Of a DNA stretch of 64,000 nt, positions 7,304 to 16,218 are shown in pieces. Position 1 is the stretch's first letter; each line of letters begins with the position of its first letter. The stretch lies in NCBI RefSeq assembly GCF_016863635.1, contig NZ_BOPG01000061.1, positions 111,159 to 175,158 of the forward strand. Direction: 5' to 3'. Under the pieces are notes generated by a model. The model did no database searches, was not told the origin of the DNA, and saw nothing but the letters and a program-made list of their open reading frames with translations. The stretch comes from Virgisporangium aurantiacum (lineage in GTDB: Bacteria; Actinomycetota; Actinomycetes; Mycobacteriales; Micromonosporaceae). Both the position numbers and the translations under genes were made by a program.

Positions 7304-8456
7304 CGAGCGACTCCCGGAGCCGGGCGAGGTCACCGTGCGCGGTGGCCAACCCCGGCCGGTTGCGCGCCGCGCGCAGGTCACCGAGCCGTTCCAGAAATTC
7401 GAGGACGACCGGCAGCGGCGGGCCGCTCGCGGTGAGGTCCTCGGCGTCCGGGGCGTGCTCGGCCGGCTCCACCAGGAACGGACGCACCAGCCGGTTGTGG
7501 TGGAACGAGTAGGCCGCGCCGTGCAGGCGGCACACGTCGAGGAAGATCCGGGCGTTCTCGCGCACCTGATCCGTGCGCCCGGCCCGCTGGAACTGCGCGA
7601 GGATCGACTCGCCGGTGCCCGCGGCCTTGAGCGGCTCCTGGTCCTCCGGCGGCACGTACGGCGCCTTCTCGGTGAGGATCCGGCCGTAGAACGGGTCGTC
7701 GCGGCGGCACAGGCCGAGCAGCAGGTCGATCTCGTTGATCCCGGCGAAGTCGCCCGCGTTGGCGCCGCGGTACTCGGCCGTGCCGACCCGGTACGACTTG
7801 AAGTACGGGCGCACGTTGTAGAAGAACCGGTCGACGTCGAGTTCGGCGGCGAGTTGGGTGTTGAACCGGAGCACGTCGTCGAGCGCGCTCCGGGCGTCGG
7901 CGAGCAGGTAGCCGGCCATCGGCGCGGCCACGCCCATCGGCGGGATCTGCCGCAGCGCGTGCGCGGCCCGCCGGTAGGCCAGCACGCCGAGCGCGTTGTA
8001 GGTGACGAAGATCCGCTCGTCGTCGAGCGACGTGAACAGCCGGTGCCCGTACAGGCACTGGTGCGCGAACACGTAGCGCGGCGCCACGCCGAGCGGGGCC
8101 GCGAGCGTCCAGGCCAGCGTCCAGGCGGGGGCGAGCACCTCGGCATGACCCTTGTCGATCTGGTGCCGGCGGCACGACGCGAGATAGCCGCCCACCGAGC
8201 CGAGCAGCTGGTAGCGGGCCACCGGATCGGTCGGCAGGTCGCCCGCGTCGAGCACGGCGGCGGCGAACTTCGCGCCGTCGAACAGGATCGCCTCTCTGCG
8301 GGCGTCGAGGTCGGGATCGCCGCGCACGATCTCGACGTGTGCCCGGAAGTACGCCTCCTCGAGCTGGGTGTTGAGCTCGACGAACTCGCCGTCGAGCCAA
8401 CGCTCGAACTCCGAGCTCACCTCGGGGGAGACCGCAGGGTTGGCCATGTCTACCAT
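7293..8456 (-). CDS. PrnB-like (DUF1864) heme protein, IDO/TDO superfamily
   Basis: 387 residues, predominantly helical. FNTQLAAELDVDRFFYNVRPYFKSYRVG (198-225) and AGINEIDLLLGL (238-249) recall the DUF1864/monodechloroaminopyrrolnitrin-synthase family, a branch of the indoleamine 2,3-dioxygenase superfamily. His312, His319 and His320 in CRLHGAAYSFHHNRLVRPF are the candidate axial heme ligands, at about the position of the PrnB ligand. The GTGGS loop of tryptophan dioxygenases is absent. PrnB performs an unusual indole ring rearrangement; here the substrate is unknown. It is first in the operon with the PLP enzyme and GH3 glucosidase, and divergent from MocR. The ATG at 8447 is a possible alternative start. 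The family call is from memory of motifs, not a search. Confidence 0.65.
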   Translation of the reverse strand: MVDMANPAVSPEVSSEFERWLDGEFVELNTQLEEAYFRAHVEIVRGDPDLDARREAILFDGAKFAAAVLDAGDLPTDPVARYQLLGSVGGYLASCRRHQIDKGHAEVLAPAWTLAWTLAAPLGVAPRYVFAHQCLYGHRLFTSLDDERIFVTYNALGVLAYRRAAHALRQIPPMGVAAPMAGYLLADARSALDDVLRFNTQLAAELDVDRFFYNVRPYFKSYRVGTAEYRGANAGDFAGINEIDLLLGLCRRDDPFYGRILTEKAPYVPPEDQEPLKAAGTGESILAQFQRAGRTDQVRENARIFLDVCRLHGAAYSFHHNRLVRPFLVEPAEHAPDAEDLTASGPPLPVVLEFLERLGDLRAARNRPGLATAHGDLARLRESLDAA

Positions 8457-8469
8457 CGTGATCCAGAGT

Positions 8470-8513
8470 GTGGACCACTACCAGTACCACAGACAGGCAT
8501 TTGAAGTGGACCA
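8470..8513. promoter_or_regulatory. divergent promoter with direct GTGGACCA repeats
   Basis: GTGGACCAC (8470-8478) and GTGGACCA (8506-8513) are direct repeats 36 bp apart in the MocR/PrnB-like intergenic region. MocR/GabR proteins usually bind two direct repeats near their own promoter, so these are likely MocR sites controlling both directions. The second repeat contains the preferred GTG start of the MocR gene. Confidence 0.55.
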
Positions 8514-9933
8514 ATCCAGCCTCGGGACCGACTTCCTGCAGCTCCGGCCGGCCGACGCGCCGCCGAAGGGCCTGACCACCTGGCTGGCCGGGGCGATCCG
8601 GACCGCGATCGACGACGGGCGGCTGCCCGCCGGCCAGCGGTTGCCGGCCACCCGGGAGCTCGCGCAGGAGCTGCGCATCTCGCGCGGCGTCGTGGTCGAG
8701 GCGTTCCGCCGGCTGACGGACGAGGGTGTGGTCACCGCGCGGGCGGGCGTCGGGACGGTGGTGACGCCGCTCACCGCGTCACCGGAATCCGGCCAACCGA
8801 CGACGGACCCGGCGGTGCCGCTGTTGCCCCAGCGACCGACCGCGCTGGTGGATCTTTCGCCCGGCGTGCCCGATCTGTCCCTGTTCCCCCGCGCGATGTG
8901 GCTGCGCGCCGAACGGGCCGTGCTCGCCTCGGCGGGGCCCACCGACCTCGGCTACGGCGACCCGCGCGGTGCGCCGGTGCTGCGCCAGGAGGTGGCGGGG
9001 TGGCTCGCCCGCAGTCGCGGGATCCGCGCGGACCCCGACGACATCATCATCGTCGCCGGGGTGGCGCAGGCGCTGGCGCTGCTCGCGCGGGTGCTGCGCG
9101 CCGCCGGCACGACCACGATCGGGATGGAGGATCCCGGTTCCCGCGGCGCCCGCGACCAGCTGGCCCACTGGGGTCTCACGCCGGAACCCGTGCCGGTCGA
9201 CGACCACGGGCTCCGCGTGACCGACCTGGTCGCCTCCGGCCTGCGCAACGTGTTCGTGACGCCGGCCCACCAGTTCCCGACCGGCGTCGTGATGACCCCC
9301 GACCGCCGCCGCGCGCTGCTCGACTGGGCCGCCGGCGACGGCCTCGTGATCGAGGACGACTACGACGCCGAGTACCGCTACGACCGGGCGCCGGTCCCGG
9401 CGCTGAAGGCGTCGGCCCCCGACCGGGTGGCGTACGCCGGCAGCACCTCCAAGACGCTGGCGCCCGGCATGCGCCTGGGCTGGCTGCTGCCGCCGCGACG
9501 GCTCTACGAGCAGCTGGTGGTGGCGAAGCACGCCAGCGACCTGGGCAGCCCGGCGATCCCGCAACTGGTGTTCGCCCGGATGCTGGCGACCGGCGAGTTC
9601 GCCCGTCACGTCCGGCTGGTGCGGGCCCGGCACAAGGCCCGCCGCGACGCCCTGCTCACCGCGCTGCGCCAGGAACTGCCGTTCTCCCGCGTGCGGGGAG
9701 CGGCGGCCGGCCTGCACCTGATGATCCAGCTACCCGACCTGGCGGGCATGGCCGACACGGATCTGGTCGACAAGGTGCGCGCCGCGGGGGTGCTGGTGCA
9801 TCCGTTGTCGTGGCACCGCCAGCGCCCCGGAGTGCCGGGCTTCGTGATCGGCTACGCCGCCCACCCACCCGGCCGGTTACGCGACGCCGCCAAGCGCATC
9901 GCGGCGATCGTCCAACCGCTGCGGGCGTCCTGA
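8506..9933 (+). CDS. MocR/GabR-type regulator (GntR wHTH plus aminotransferase domain)
   Basis: 475 residues from GTG 8506. The GntR winged helix spans about 21-87 (GQRLPATRELAQELRISRG, then VVVEAFRRLTDEGVV). The class I aminotransferase-like domain fills the rest, with Tyr/Asp in VIEDDYDAEYRYD and the PLP lysine Lys316 in STSKTLAPGMRLGW. Such proteins sense PLP plus an amine or amino acid and usually activate a divergent catabolic operon. That fits the adjacent PrnB-like/PLP-enzyme genes. An upstream ATG at 8446 would add 20 residues but would run through the divergent promoter and overlap the opposite start, so I prefer 8506. No good ribosome binding site supports either. Confidence 0.85.
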   Translation: MDQSSLGTDFLQLRPADAPPKGLTTWLAGAIRTAIDDGRLPAGQRLPATRELAQELRISRGVVVEAFRRLTDEGVVTARAGVGTVVTPLTASPESGQPTTDPAVPLLPQRPTALVDLSPGVPDLSLFPRAMWLRAERAVLASAGPTDLGYGDPRGAPVLRQEVAGWLARSRGIRADPDDIIIVAGVAQALALLARVLRAAGTTTIGMEDPGSRGARDQLAHWGLTPEPVPVDDHGLRVTDLVASGLRNVFVTPAHQFPTGVVMTPDRRRALLDWAAGDGLVIEDDYDAEYRYDRAPVPALKASAPDRVAYAGSTSKTLAPGMRLGWLLPPRRLYEQLVVAKHASDLGSPAIPQLVFARMLATGEFARHVRLVRARHKARRDALLTALRQELPFSRVRGAAAGLHLMIQLPDLAGMADTDLVDKVRAAGVLVHPLSWHRQRPGVPGFVIGYAAHPPGRLRDAAKRIAAIVQPLRAS

Positions 9934-9941
9934 GGTCGGCA

Positions 9942-10448
9942 TCACCAGGTGCGGTAGCGGAACCAGGATCGGGCGGCGCTCGTGTTCAGCAGGATCAGGC
10001 ACAGCACGGGGTACGCCACGCTCGCGACCGAGACGTCGACCCGCTGGGTCAGCGCGATCGAGGCCGCCAGGCTCAGCAGGCTGATGATGCTCAGCATGAG
10101 CACGATGACCCGGGCCCACTGGCGTCCGCGCTGGAGCTTGCGGCCCAGGAAGATCGTGATCAGGCCGAAGAACGCGACGGTGCCGGCGATGACACCGAGC
10201 ACCACGGCGGCGCCCTCGCTGTCGATCAGGTCGTCGGCGATCGGGGTGCCGGAGAAGTCCTCGTAGGTGCCGTTGGCGAACACGACCGCGGCCCAGGCGA
10301 ACAGGGCGGCGACGCCGAGGGTCAGGAGACCGGCGAGGTACTGCAGGATCGCGAGGACGTGCACCCCCGGCGGAGCCGACCGGCGGGCTTGGCCATAAGG
10401 CGGCGGCGCGTACGCGGCGTACTGGGGCTGGCCGTATCCGTAGGACAT
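9942..10448 (-). CDS. four-helix membrane protein with Tyr/Pro/Gly-rich head
   Basis: 168 residues. The start ATG 10448 is preceded by GAGGAG. The first ~28 residues are a Tyr/Gly/Pro/Gln-rich cytosolic head (SYGYGQPQYAAYAPPPYGQ), typical of many actinobacterial small membrane proteins. Four hydrophobic helices follow (about 33-58, 79-100, 110-130 and 140-158). No enzymatic motif is present. It stands alone, convergent with MocR with only 8 bp between stops. Function unknown. Confidence 0.7.
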   Translation of the reverse strand: MSYGYGQPQYAAYAPPPYGQARRSAPPGVHVLAILQYLAGLLTLGVAALFAWAAVVFANGTYEDFSGTPIADDLIDSEGAAVVLGVIAGTVAFFGLITIFLGRKLQRGRQWARVIVLMLSIISLLSLAASIALTQRVDVSVASVAYPVLCLILLNTSAARSWFRYRTW

Positions 10449-10524
10449 CGTTGGCTCCTCGATCGTGAGTGTGCCTCGAAGCCTCACGGATACGGCCGAT
10501 GCCGGAATCCCTGATTGGTGCCAG

Positions 10525-11676
10525 TCAGACCGTGGCGGTGTTGACCTTCAGGACCTCGGCGAGGTCGTACACGCGGTCGGCGCCGGGCGGGAGCACGTAC
10601 CAGGCGACCCGCACGGTGCGGTCGTCGGTGAACGCGATGCCCTGGATGTCGCCGGGCGTGTTGCGGTTGTCGCCGGTGCTCCCGAGCACCGTGCTCCGCG
10701 GCCGCGGCCTCGCCGCGACGGGGACCGTGGCCAGGATGAAGTCGGTCCGGTCGGCGCCGAGACGGGAGAGCCCCACGGCGACGTGGCGGCCGTCGGGGGA
10801 GAGCCGGACGGCCCGGACGGCGGTGCCCGGCGCGCCGACCGTGACCGGCCCGCCGAGCAGGTCGGCGCCCGTGGCGAGGTCGTGCACCCGCACCTGGGCC
10901 GACCCGTCGTCGGCCACGCCGCTGAACAGCAGGCGGCCGCCCTGCACCGACACGTCGAACTGGCCGGGATCGTCACCGAGGTTCGTGTTCACCACGGCGG
11001 CGGACGCGGCCGCCAGTTTCTGCTCGGCGCCGGAGCCGAACTCGTGGAACACCACCCGCTTCCCGTCGCGCAGCAGGTACGCGCCGGTGGCCGTGGCACC
11101 GATGAGCCGCACCGACTCGCCGACGGTACGGACGTTGACGTGGTACGCCGGTCCGGGCGCGGCCGGCGTGGTGACGACGAGCACGAACTCGAGGTCGGTG
11201 ACGTTCACCCCGTCCTCGCGGGCCACCCCGGGCTTGAGGTCGTGGGGACCGAGCATCACCAGCCGCCCGTCCGGCAGGCCGATGACGGAGTCCGCGGCGT
11301 CGACGCCCACCACGGGATGGCCGACGAGCTTTCCGGCGGCGTCGACCTCTCCGACGCCCTGCGGCCCGCGCACGCCGACGTTGCCGACGACCTGGTAGGC
11401 GTTGGTGAGCAGCAGGCGTTGCGCGGGGCCGGCCGGAACGGTGGCCGAGGCGGTCGCGAACGGTTCGGGCGCCGGCCCGGACCGGTGCGACAGCAACGGG
11501 ACGCCCGCGGCGCCGGCGGCGACGGCCACCGCCGCGACGCCGGCCACGGTGCCGACGCGACGCCGTTGGTGCCGCCGGCGCCGCCGGTGCACGTCGGCGA
11601 GGCTGTGCCGCTCGTCGGGCACCACCTCGGCGGCGTGTCGTACGGCCTCGGCCAGGTCGGAGGGAATGTCGTTCAC
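10525..11676 (-). CDS. membrane-anchored propeller-like protein, sigma-factor partner
   Basis: 383 residues. A short cytosolic N-terminus with the basic run RRRRRHQRRR is followed by one transmembrane helix (about 42-62), then a large extracytoplasmic domain with repeated WD/YncE-like strands (LSPDGRHVAVGLS, LPDGRLVMLGPHD). The GTG start overlaps the stop of the upstream sigma factor (GTGA). This arrangement is seen in SigE-type actinobacterial sigma operons, where the partner is often a putative anti-sigma factor. I see no zinc-binding HxxxCxxC motif, so an anti-sigma role rests on context only. Confidence 0.65.
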   Translation of the reverse strand: MNDIPSDLAEAVRHAAEVVPDERHSLADVHRRRRRHQRRRVGTVAGVAAVAVAAGAAGVPLLSHRSGPAPEPFATASATVPAGPAQRLLLTNAYQVVGNVGVRGPQGVGEVDAAGKLVGHPVVGVDAADSVIGLPDGRLVMLGPHDLKPGVAREDGVNVTDLEFVLVVTTPAAPGPAYHVNVRTVGESVRLIGATATGAYLLRDGKRVVFHEFGSGAEQKLAAASAAVVNTNLGDDPGQFDVSVQGGRLLFSGVADDGSAQVRVHDLATGADLLGGPVTVGAPGTAVRAVRLSPDGRHVAVGLSRLGADRTDFILATVPVAARPRPRSTVLGSTGDNRNTPGDIQGIAFTDDRTVRVAWYVLPPGADRVYDLAEVLKVNTATV

Positions 11677-12209
11677 GGCTCACGCTCCTCGGTCGTCAAC
11701 GTCTCGCGCAGGCCGGCCAGCGCCCGCGCCAGCCGGCTCTTGACGGTTCCCTCCGCGACACCGAGGACGGCGGCTGTCTCCACTGTGGATAGTCCTAACA
11801 GGACACGACAGACCACCACCGCCCGGAACGCGCGCGGTTGCGCCTGCAACGCGGCGAACGCCGCCAGGCCCGCCGGATCGGGCGCCGCGGAGTAGGCGTG
11901 TGCCGCATCGGCGTCCACTGCATCGGCGTCCACGAAAAGAGGCCGTTCCCGGCGGACCTTGCGCCACCACGACGTGGCCCAGTTGAGCCCGACCCGGAAG
12001 ACCCAGCCGCCGGGGTTGTCGTGTGCCGAGACCGTTCGCCACCGGGCGTACGCGCGCGCCATCGCCTCGTCGGTGGCCTCGCGGGCCAGGTCGCGGTCGC
12101 CGAGGGTCACCACCAGCGCGCGGTAGACCCGGTCGACCTCGGCCTTGTAGAACCCCTCGAAGTCGGTCTCCGTTTCGAGGGCCTTCTCATCGGTCGCGGG
12201 GGATGTCAC
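11673..12209 (-). CDS. SigE-type ECF sigma-70 factor
   Basis: 178 residues. Region 2 is seen in FEGFYKAEVDRVYRALVVTLGDRDLAREATDEAMARAYARW followed by NPGGWVFRVGLNWATSWWRK; region 4 in FRAVVVCRVLLGLSTVETAAVLGVAEGTVKSRLARALAGL. It would direct RNA polymerase to a small regulon. It is translationally coupled to the downstream membrane propeller-like gene, the likely controller. The codons for STVE contain the recurring word TCCACNGTGGA (11779-11789). GTG 12209 is the start; no strong ribosome binding site is seen. Confidence 0.85.
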   Translation of the reverse strand: MTSPATDEKALETETDFEGFYKAEVDRVYRALVVTLGDRDLAREATDEAMARAYARWRTVSAHDNPGGWVFRVGLNWATSWWRKVRRERPLFVDADAVDADAAHAYSAAPDPAGLAAFAALQAQPRAFRAVVVCRVLLGLSTVETAAVLGVAEGTVKSRLARALAGLRETLTTEEREP

Positions 12210-12245
12210 GTGGGTACACGCCCGGCGCCCGTAATCCGTTCCCGG

Positions 12246-12578
12246 CTATTCGCTTTCCGGCACGGCCATCTCGCCGAGTTCCGACCAGTCGCTCTGCGGC
12301 ACGGTGACGTTGACGATGCGCGGCGTCTCGGCGAGGTATGTCGGGAGGGTCGCGGTCGCGGTGGCGAAATGCTCCGAGCGGACGTGCGCACCGCCGGCCT
12401 CGTCGTCGCGGAACGCCTCGACCAGCACGTACTCGGTGGGGTCGTCGAGGCTGCGGGACCAGTCGAACCACAGGCAGCCCGGCTCCGCCCGGGTGGCGAG
12501 CGTGAACTCGCGCGAGATCTCCGGCCAGCGGTCGGCGTGCTCGGGCCTGATCCGGAACTTGGCGGTAATGAAGATCAT
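12246..12578 (-). CDS. ABM-family quinol/antibiotic monooxygenase-like protein
   Basis: 110 residues, one ferredoxin-like ABM domain. The family pattern is visible: MIFITAKFRIRPEHADRW, then EPGCLWFDWSRSLDDPTEYVLVEAFRDDEA, and HVRSEHFATATATLP. Such proteins are cofactor-free monooxygenases (YgiN or ActVA-Orf6 type) or simple stress proteins. GGAAAGG lies before ATG 12578. The gene is monocistronic and divergent from an amidase gene with a very short gap. Confidence 0.85.
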   Translation of the reverse strand: MIFITAKFRIRPEHADRWPEISREFTLATRAEPGCLWFDWSRSLDDPTEYVLVEAFRDDEAGGAHVRSEHFATATATLPTYLAETPRIVNVTVPQSDWSELGEMAVPESE

Positions 12579-12622
12579 GGGTGGACCTTTCCGTGATCTT
12601 GGACTCCGGTACATCCTATGGC

Positions 12623-13972
12623 GTGGAGATTCTTTCGGCCGCCGCGCTGGGCGCGGCGTTCGCGTCGGGCACGCTGTCACCCGTCGAGGTGACGCGCGCA
12701 GCGCTGGCCGCGATAGCGGCGCACGACCCGGTGGTGAACGCGTTCGTGCTCGTCGATCCCGACCGGGCACTGGCCGACGCGCGCCGGTCGGCGGAGCGGT
12801 GGCGTTCCGGCGCTCCGTTGTCTCCGGCCGACGGGGTGCCGACGTCGGTCAAGGATCTGCTGCTGACGTCTCATTGGCCGACGCTGCGGGGCTCGTCGCA
12901 CGTGGTTGCTTCCGTTTCGGATGACGATTCCCCTGCCGTGGCGCGGCTGCGGGCGGCCGGGTGCGTGCTGCTCGGCAAGACGACGACGCCGGAGTTCGGG
13001 TGGAAGGGCGTCACGGATTCCGTGCGGTTCGGGGTCACGCGGAATCCTCATGCCTCTGACCGGACCGCGGGCGGATCGAGCGGCGGCAGCGCGGCCGCGG
13101 TCGCGCTCGGGATGGGGACGTGGTCGGTCGGCACCGACGGCGGCGGGTCGCTGCGGATCCCGGCCGCGTTCACCGGGACGGTCACCATCAAGCCGACGTA
13201 CGGGCTGGTGCCGTTGTGGCCGGCCAGCCCGTTCGGCACGCTGTCGCACGCCGGCCCGATGACCCGGAGCGTCGCCGACGCGGCGCTGATGCTCGACGTG
13301 CTGTCGGGGTTCGACGCGCGGGACTGGTCGGCGATGCCGACGCCGACGGGGTCGTTCCTCGACGGCCTCGACGACGGCGTGGCCGGGCTGCGGATCGCGT
13401 TCTCACCGGATCTCGGGTACGTCCGCAACGCGCCCTCCGTTTCCGCGCTGGTGCGCGCGGCCGTGTCGGGGCTGGCCGACGCGGGCGCGGTGGTCGACGA
13501 GGTCGACCCCGGCTTCGACGATCCGGTGGAGGCGTTCCACACGTTGTGGTTCGCCGGCGCCGCGAAGGTGGTCGCCGGCTTTGGTGGCGCCGACGATCCG
13601 GGCCTGCTCCGGGTCGCGGGCCTGGGTGCGGCGCTCACCGCCGCCGACTACCTCGACGCGACCGCGGTGCGGGTCGACCTCGGGGCCCGGATGGGCCGCT
13701 TCCACGAGAAGTACGACCTGCTGGTGACGCCGACGCTGCCGATCACCGCGTTCGAGGCGGGCCGCGACGTGCCGGCCGGCTGGCACTCGCCGAACTGGAC
13801 GTCGTGGACGCCGTACACGTATCCGTTCAACCTGACCCAGCAGCCGGCCGCGAGCGTCCCCTGTGGTCTTTCCTCCGACGGGCTGCCGGTGGGCCTGCAG
13901 ATCGTCGGCCCGCGCCACGCGGATGCCCGGGTTCTTCGCGCGGCGCGGGCCGTGGAGGCTTTTCTAGCCTGA
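12623..13972 (+). CDS. amidase-signature family hydrolase
   Basis: 449 residues from GTG 12623. The Ser-cisSer-Lys triad is readable: Lys77 in PTSVKDLL, cis-Ser153 in TAGGSSGGSAAA, nucleophile Ser176 in GTDGGGSLRIPAA. The C-terminus carries FNLTQQPAASVPCGL, typical of amidase-signature enzymes that hydrolyse small amides. An in-frame GTG at 12581 would add 14 residues (DLSVILDSGTSYG) but would abut the divergent ABM gene, so the shorter form is preferred. The 3' end overlaps the convergent sugar-dehydrogenase gene by 9 bp. Substrate unknown. Confidence 0.85.
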   Translation: MEILSAAALGAAFASGTLSPVEVTRAALAAIAAHDPVVNAFVLVDPDRALADARRSAERWRSGAPLSPADGVPTSVKDLLLTSHWPTLRGSSHVVASVSDDDSPAVARLRAAGCVLLGKTTTPEFGWKGVTDSVRFGVTRNPHASDRTAGGSSGGSAAAVALGMGTWSVGTDGGGSLRIPAAFTGTVTIKPTYGLVPLWPASPFGTLSHAGPMTRSVADAALMLDVLSGFDARDWSAMPTPTGSFLDGLDDGVAGLRIAFSPDLGYVRNAPSVSALVRAAVSGLADAGAVVDEVDPGFDDPVEAFHTLWFAGAAKVVAGFGGADDPGLLRVAGLGAALTAADYLDATAVRVDLGARMGRFHEKYDLLVTPTLPITAFEAGRDVPAGWHSPNWTSWTPYTYPFNLTQQPAASVPCGLSSDGLPVGLQIVGPRHADARVLRAARAVEAFLA

Positions 13973-15553
13973 CGTGATCCGCACGTCGTCGATGCCGGCC
14001 TCCACCAGGCTGGCCGTGCCCCCGTCGGCGGCCTCGACGCGCAGCCGGACGGTCTGGCCCGCGAAGGCCGACAGGTCGGCGGTCGCCGTGGCCCAGGCAC
14101 CGGCCCGGTTGCTGGCGGCGCCGGCCTGGGTGAACACCACCGACGTCGTCGTGCCGACCACCGAGACGCGCAGGAAATCGGCCGCGGCGGCGTTGTTCAG
14201 GTGTGCCAGGTACCAGGAGAACGACAACGTGAGGCGGGCGCCGGCCGGCAACGCGATCGCCGGTGACTGGATCGACGTGGTTCCGCCGTCGACGTCGTTC
14301 TCGCCCGCGGCGGCACCGGCCGCGGCACCCGTCACCAGGTCGTTGCTGCCGCTCGGCGTGGTGCCCAGTTGCAGCGTCACGCCGCTCGTGGTCTGCGCCG
14401 GGTCGCCGCGCTCCCAGCGTCCGGCCGTGGCCGTGTCGGTGCCGGCGGCGTTCGCGGTCCAGCCGGTGGCCGTCTCGAACGTGTCGCTGTAGACGGTGCC
14501 GGGCTGCGGCCCGGTGCCGGTCGGCGGGAACCGCAGCACGCGGTCGTCGTTCGCGGCCGGCGTGCCGCGGCCGTCCCGGTTGCTGGTGGCCACCCACAGG
14601 TAGCCGTCCGGCCCGAGCGCGACCGTACGCAGGCGCCCGTACGTACCCTGCAGTTCGGCGACGGGCGTGCCGCCACCCAGCGGGACCACCCACAGCCGCG
14701 TGCCGCGCAGCGCCGCGGCGAACAGGTTGCCGTTGGCGATCGCGGCGCCGCTGGGCGAGGCCACGGCCGTCGACCACGTGACGATCGGGTTCCGGAACGC
14801 CGGGTTGGTGCTCGTCCCCTCGGCCGTGGGCCAGCCGTAGTTGCCGCCGGCGACGATCTGGTTCACTTCGTCCCAGGTATTCTGGCCGAACTCGGTCGCG
14901 AACAGGCGACCCTGCGAGTCCCAGGACAGGCCCTGCACGTTGCGGTGGCCGTAGCTGTACACCAGGTTGCCGAACGGATTTCCGGCCGGCACGCCGCCGG
15001 TGGGCGTCATCCGAAGAATTTTGCCGTTGAGGCTGTTCGTGTTCTGCGCGTTGGACGTCACGTTGGCGTCGCCGACGCCCGCGTACAGGTTCCCGTCCGG
15101 CCCGAACGCGATGCGGCCGCCGTTGTGGATGGTCGACTTCGCGATGCCGCCGAGCACCACCTGCTGCGTGCCGATGGCGTTGAGGCGGAACCGCACGATG
15201 CGGTTGTCGTTCGCGGCCGTGAAGTAGGCGTAGACATACTGGTCCTGGGCATAGGTGGGGCTGACGGCGAGGCCCAGCAGGCCGCCCTCGCCGCCGGGCA
15301 CCACGTTCGGCACGGTGCCGAGCGCCTGCGGCGCCTGTCCGGGCCGCAGTTGCAGGATGCGGGCGCTGTCGCGCTCGGCGACGAGGGCGCTGCCGTCGGG
15401 AAGGAAGCCGAGGCCCCAGGGCACAGCCAGGCCGGAGGCCACCACCTCCGGACGGGCATAGTCGAACCCACCGGCCTGTGCGGCGGCCGGCGGCGCGGAC
15501 AGGGCCAACGTGCCGGCGACCGTGGCTGCGATCAGGATGAGCCGCTTTGACAT
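13964..15553 (-). CDS. secreted PQQ-type glucose/sorbosone dehydrogenase
   Basis: 529 residues. A Sec signal peptide (SKRLILIAATVAGTLALSAPPAAA) precedes a six-bladed beta-propeller. His143 in STIHNGGRIAFGPDGNLYAGVGD is the probable catalytic base of the GSDH family; GHRNVQGLSW and EFGQNTWDEVN are conserved calcium/PQQ-loop motifs. After about residue 350 a jelly-roll-like C-terminal domain appears (DTFETATGWTANAAGTDT through VRLRVEAADGG), probably a carbohydrate or surface-binding module. It would oxidise aldoses outside the cell and needs PQQ; no PQQ biosynthesis genes are in this window. Confidence 0.85.
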   Translation of the reverse strand: MSKRLILIAATVAGTLALSAPPAAAQAGGFDYARPEVVASGLAVPWGLGFLPDGSALVAERDSARILQLRPGQAPQALGTVPNVVPGGEGGLLGLAVSPTYAQDQYVYAYFTAANDNRIVRFRLNAIGTQQVVLGGIAKSTIHNGGRIAFGPDGNLYAGVGDANVTSNAQNTNSLNGKILRMTPTGGVPAGNPFGNLVYSYGHRNVQGLSWDSQGRLFATEFGQNTWDEVNQIVAGGNYGWPTAEGTSTNPAFRNPIVTWSTAVASPSGAAIANGNLFAAALRGTRLWVVPLGGGTPVAELQGTYGRLRTVALGPDGYLWVATSNRDGRGTPAANDDRVLRFPPTGTGPQPGTVYSDTFETATGWTANAAGTDTATAGRWERGDPAQTTSGVTLQLGTTPSGSNDLVTGAAAGAAAGENDVDGGTTSIQSPAIALPAGARLTLSFSWYLAHLNNAAAADFLRVSVVGTTTSVVFTQAGAASNRAGAWATATADLSAFAGQTVRLRVEAADGGTASLVEAGIDDVRITSG

Positions 15554-15695
15554 ACATCGACCATAGTCGATGGATTCAGCGACGGCGCGATGACACTCGA
15601 AGCACTCATCCAGTTGCCGTCGGTGATGGTGGCGGAGCGGCCAAGCCTGACGTTGTGTGGGTTGCGATGACGGGCCGCCCGGGTCGGGCTAGTTG

Positions 15696-15908
15696 TCAGT
15701 GTCTCCGAGGGTCGAAATCCCCGTGCCGGAGGCCAGCCGTAAAAGCGCTCCACGAGGCGGTTGAGAACCGGAGAATCGGACCATCCGCTGCCAGCTTCGT
15801 GTCGCGGACCAGGACAACGCCCGAGCTGACATACGAGGCGGCTACGCATGTGCCAGACGCACAGCGCGAACTGACCCTCCATTCGTTGGAGAAGGCCTCT
15901 CGGTTCAA
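15696..15908 (-). CDS. DUF397 small protein
   Basis: 70 residues with the full DUF397 pattern: NEWRVSSRCASGTCVAASY, then VVLVRDTKLAADGPILRFSTASWSAFTAGLRHGDFD. The TTG start at 15908 is supported by AAGGAG eight bases upstream. DUF397 proteins normally sit directly beside an XRE-DUF5753 regulator and are thought to act with it in development or antibiotic control. Here the nearest such regulator is at 16757 on the opposite strand, so the usual pair appears split or rearranged. Confidence 0.85.
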   Translation of the reverse strand: MNREAFSNEWRVSSRCASGTCVAASYVSSGVVLVRDTKLAADGPILRFSTASWSAFTAGLRHGDFDPRRH

Positions 15909-16107
15909 CCCGTGCTCCTTGTGGTCAGTTGATCAGCTGCATGGCTGTCCGACCCTACAACGAGTGCCCCGTTTCCTGGTTACTCCGCGCCGCAAACCGT
16001 GACCATTTAGAAATGGCTGGTTCGAAGGCAATTCAAATTGCCATTTGCCCTGGTGGAAGCCGGACGCATGAAACGTCGACGGTAGGCCGCACGTTGACAC
16101 ATGGCGA

Positions 16108-16212
16108 ATGGATACCTGCCCGGAATGCAGGTTGCGGATTGAAGTGCCAACCGAGCCGTACGGCTATTCAGGCATGGTGATCAATGGGGAGTCGATCCCA
16201 TACTTTGTGTAA
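16108..16212 (+). CDS. putative 34-residue CxxC microprotein
   Basis: ATG 16108 opens a 34-residue frame that begins MDTCPECRLRIEVP and ends NGESIPYFV. The CPEC pair could bind zinc, but a single CxxC would need a partner. The frame ends 6 bp before a strong rho-independent terminator on the same strand, which supports a real short transcript. There is no clear ribosome binding site. It lies in a stretch of lower GC (15909-16337) that otherwise holds only the divergent DUF397 promoter. Function unknown; it may be only part of a noncoding transcript. Confidence 0.3.
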   Translation: MDTCPECRLRIEVPTEPYGYSGMVINGESIPYFV

Positions 16213-16218
16213 CCAAGC

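Noticed and set aside
15547..16002. 151-codon forward frame in the DUF397 region
   Set aside because: It is antisense to a clear DUF397 protein and has no domain of its own.
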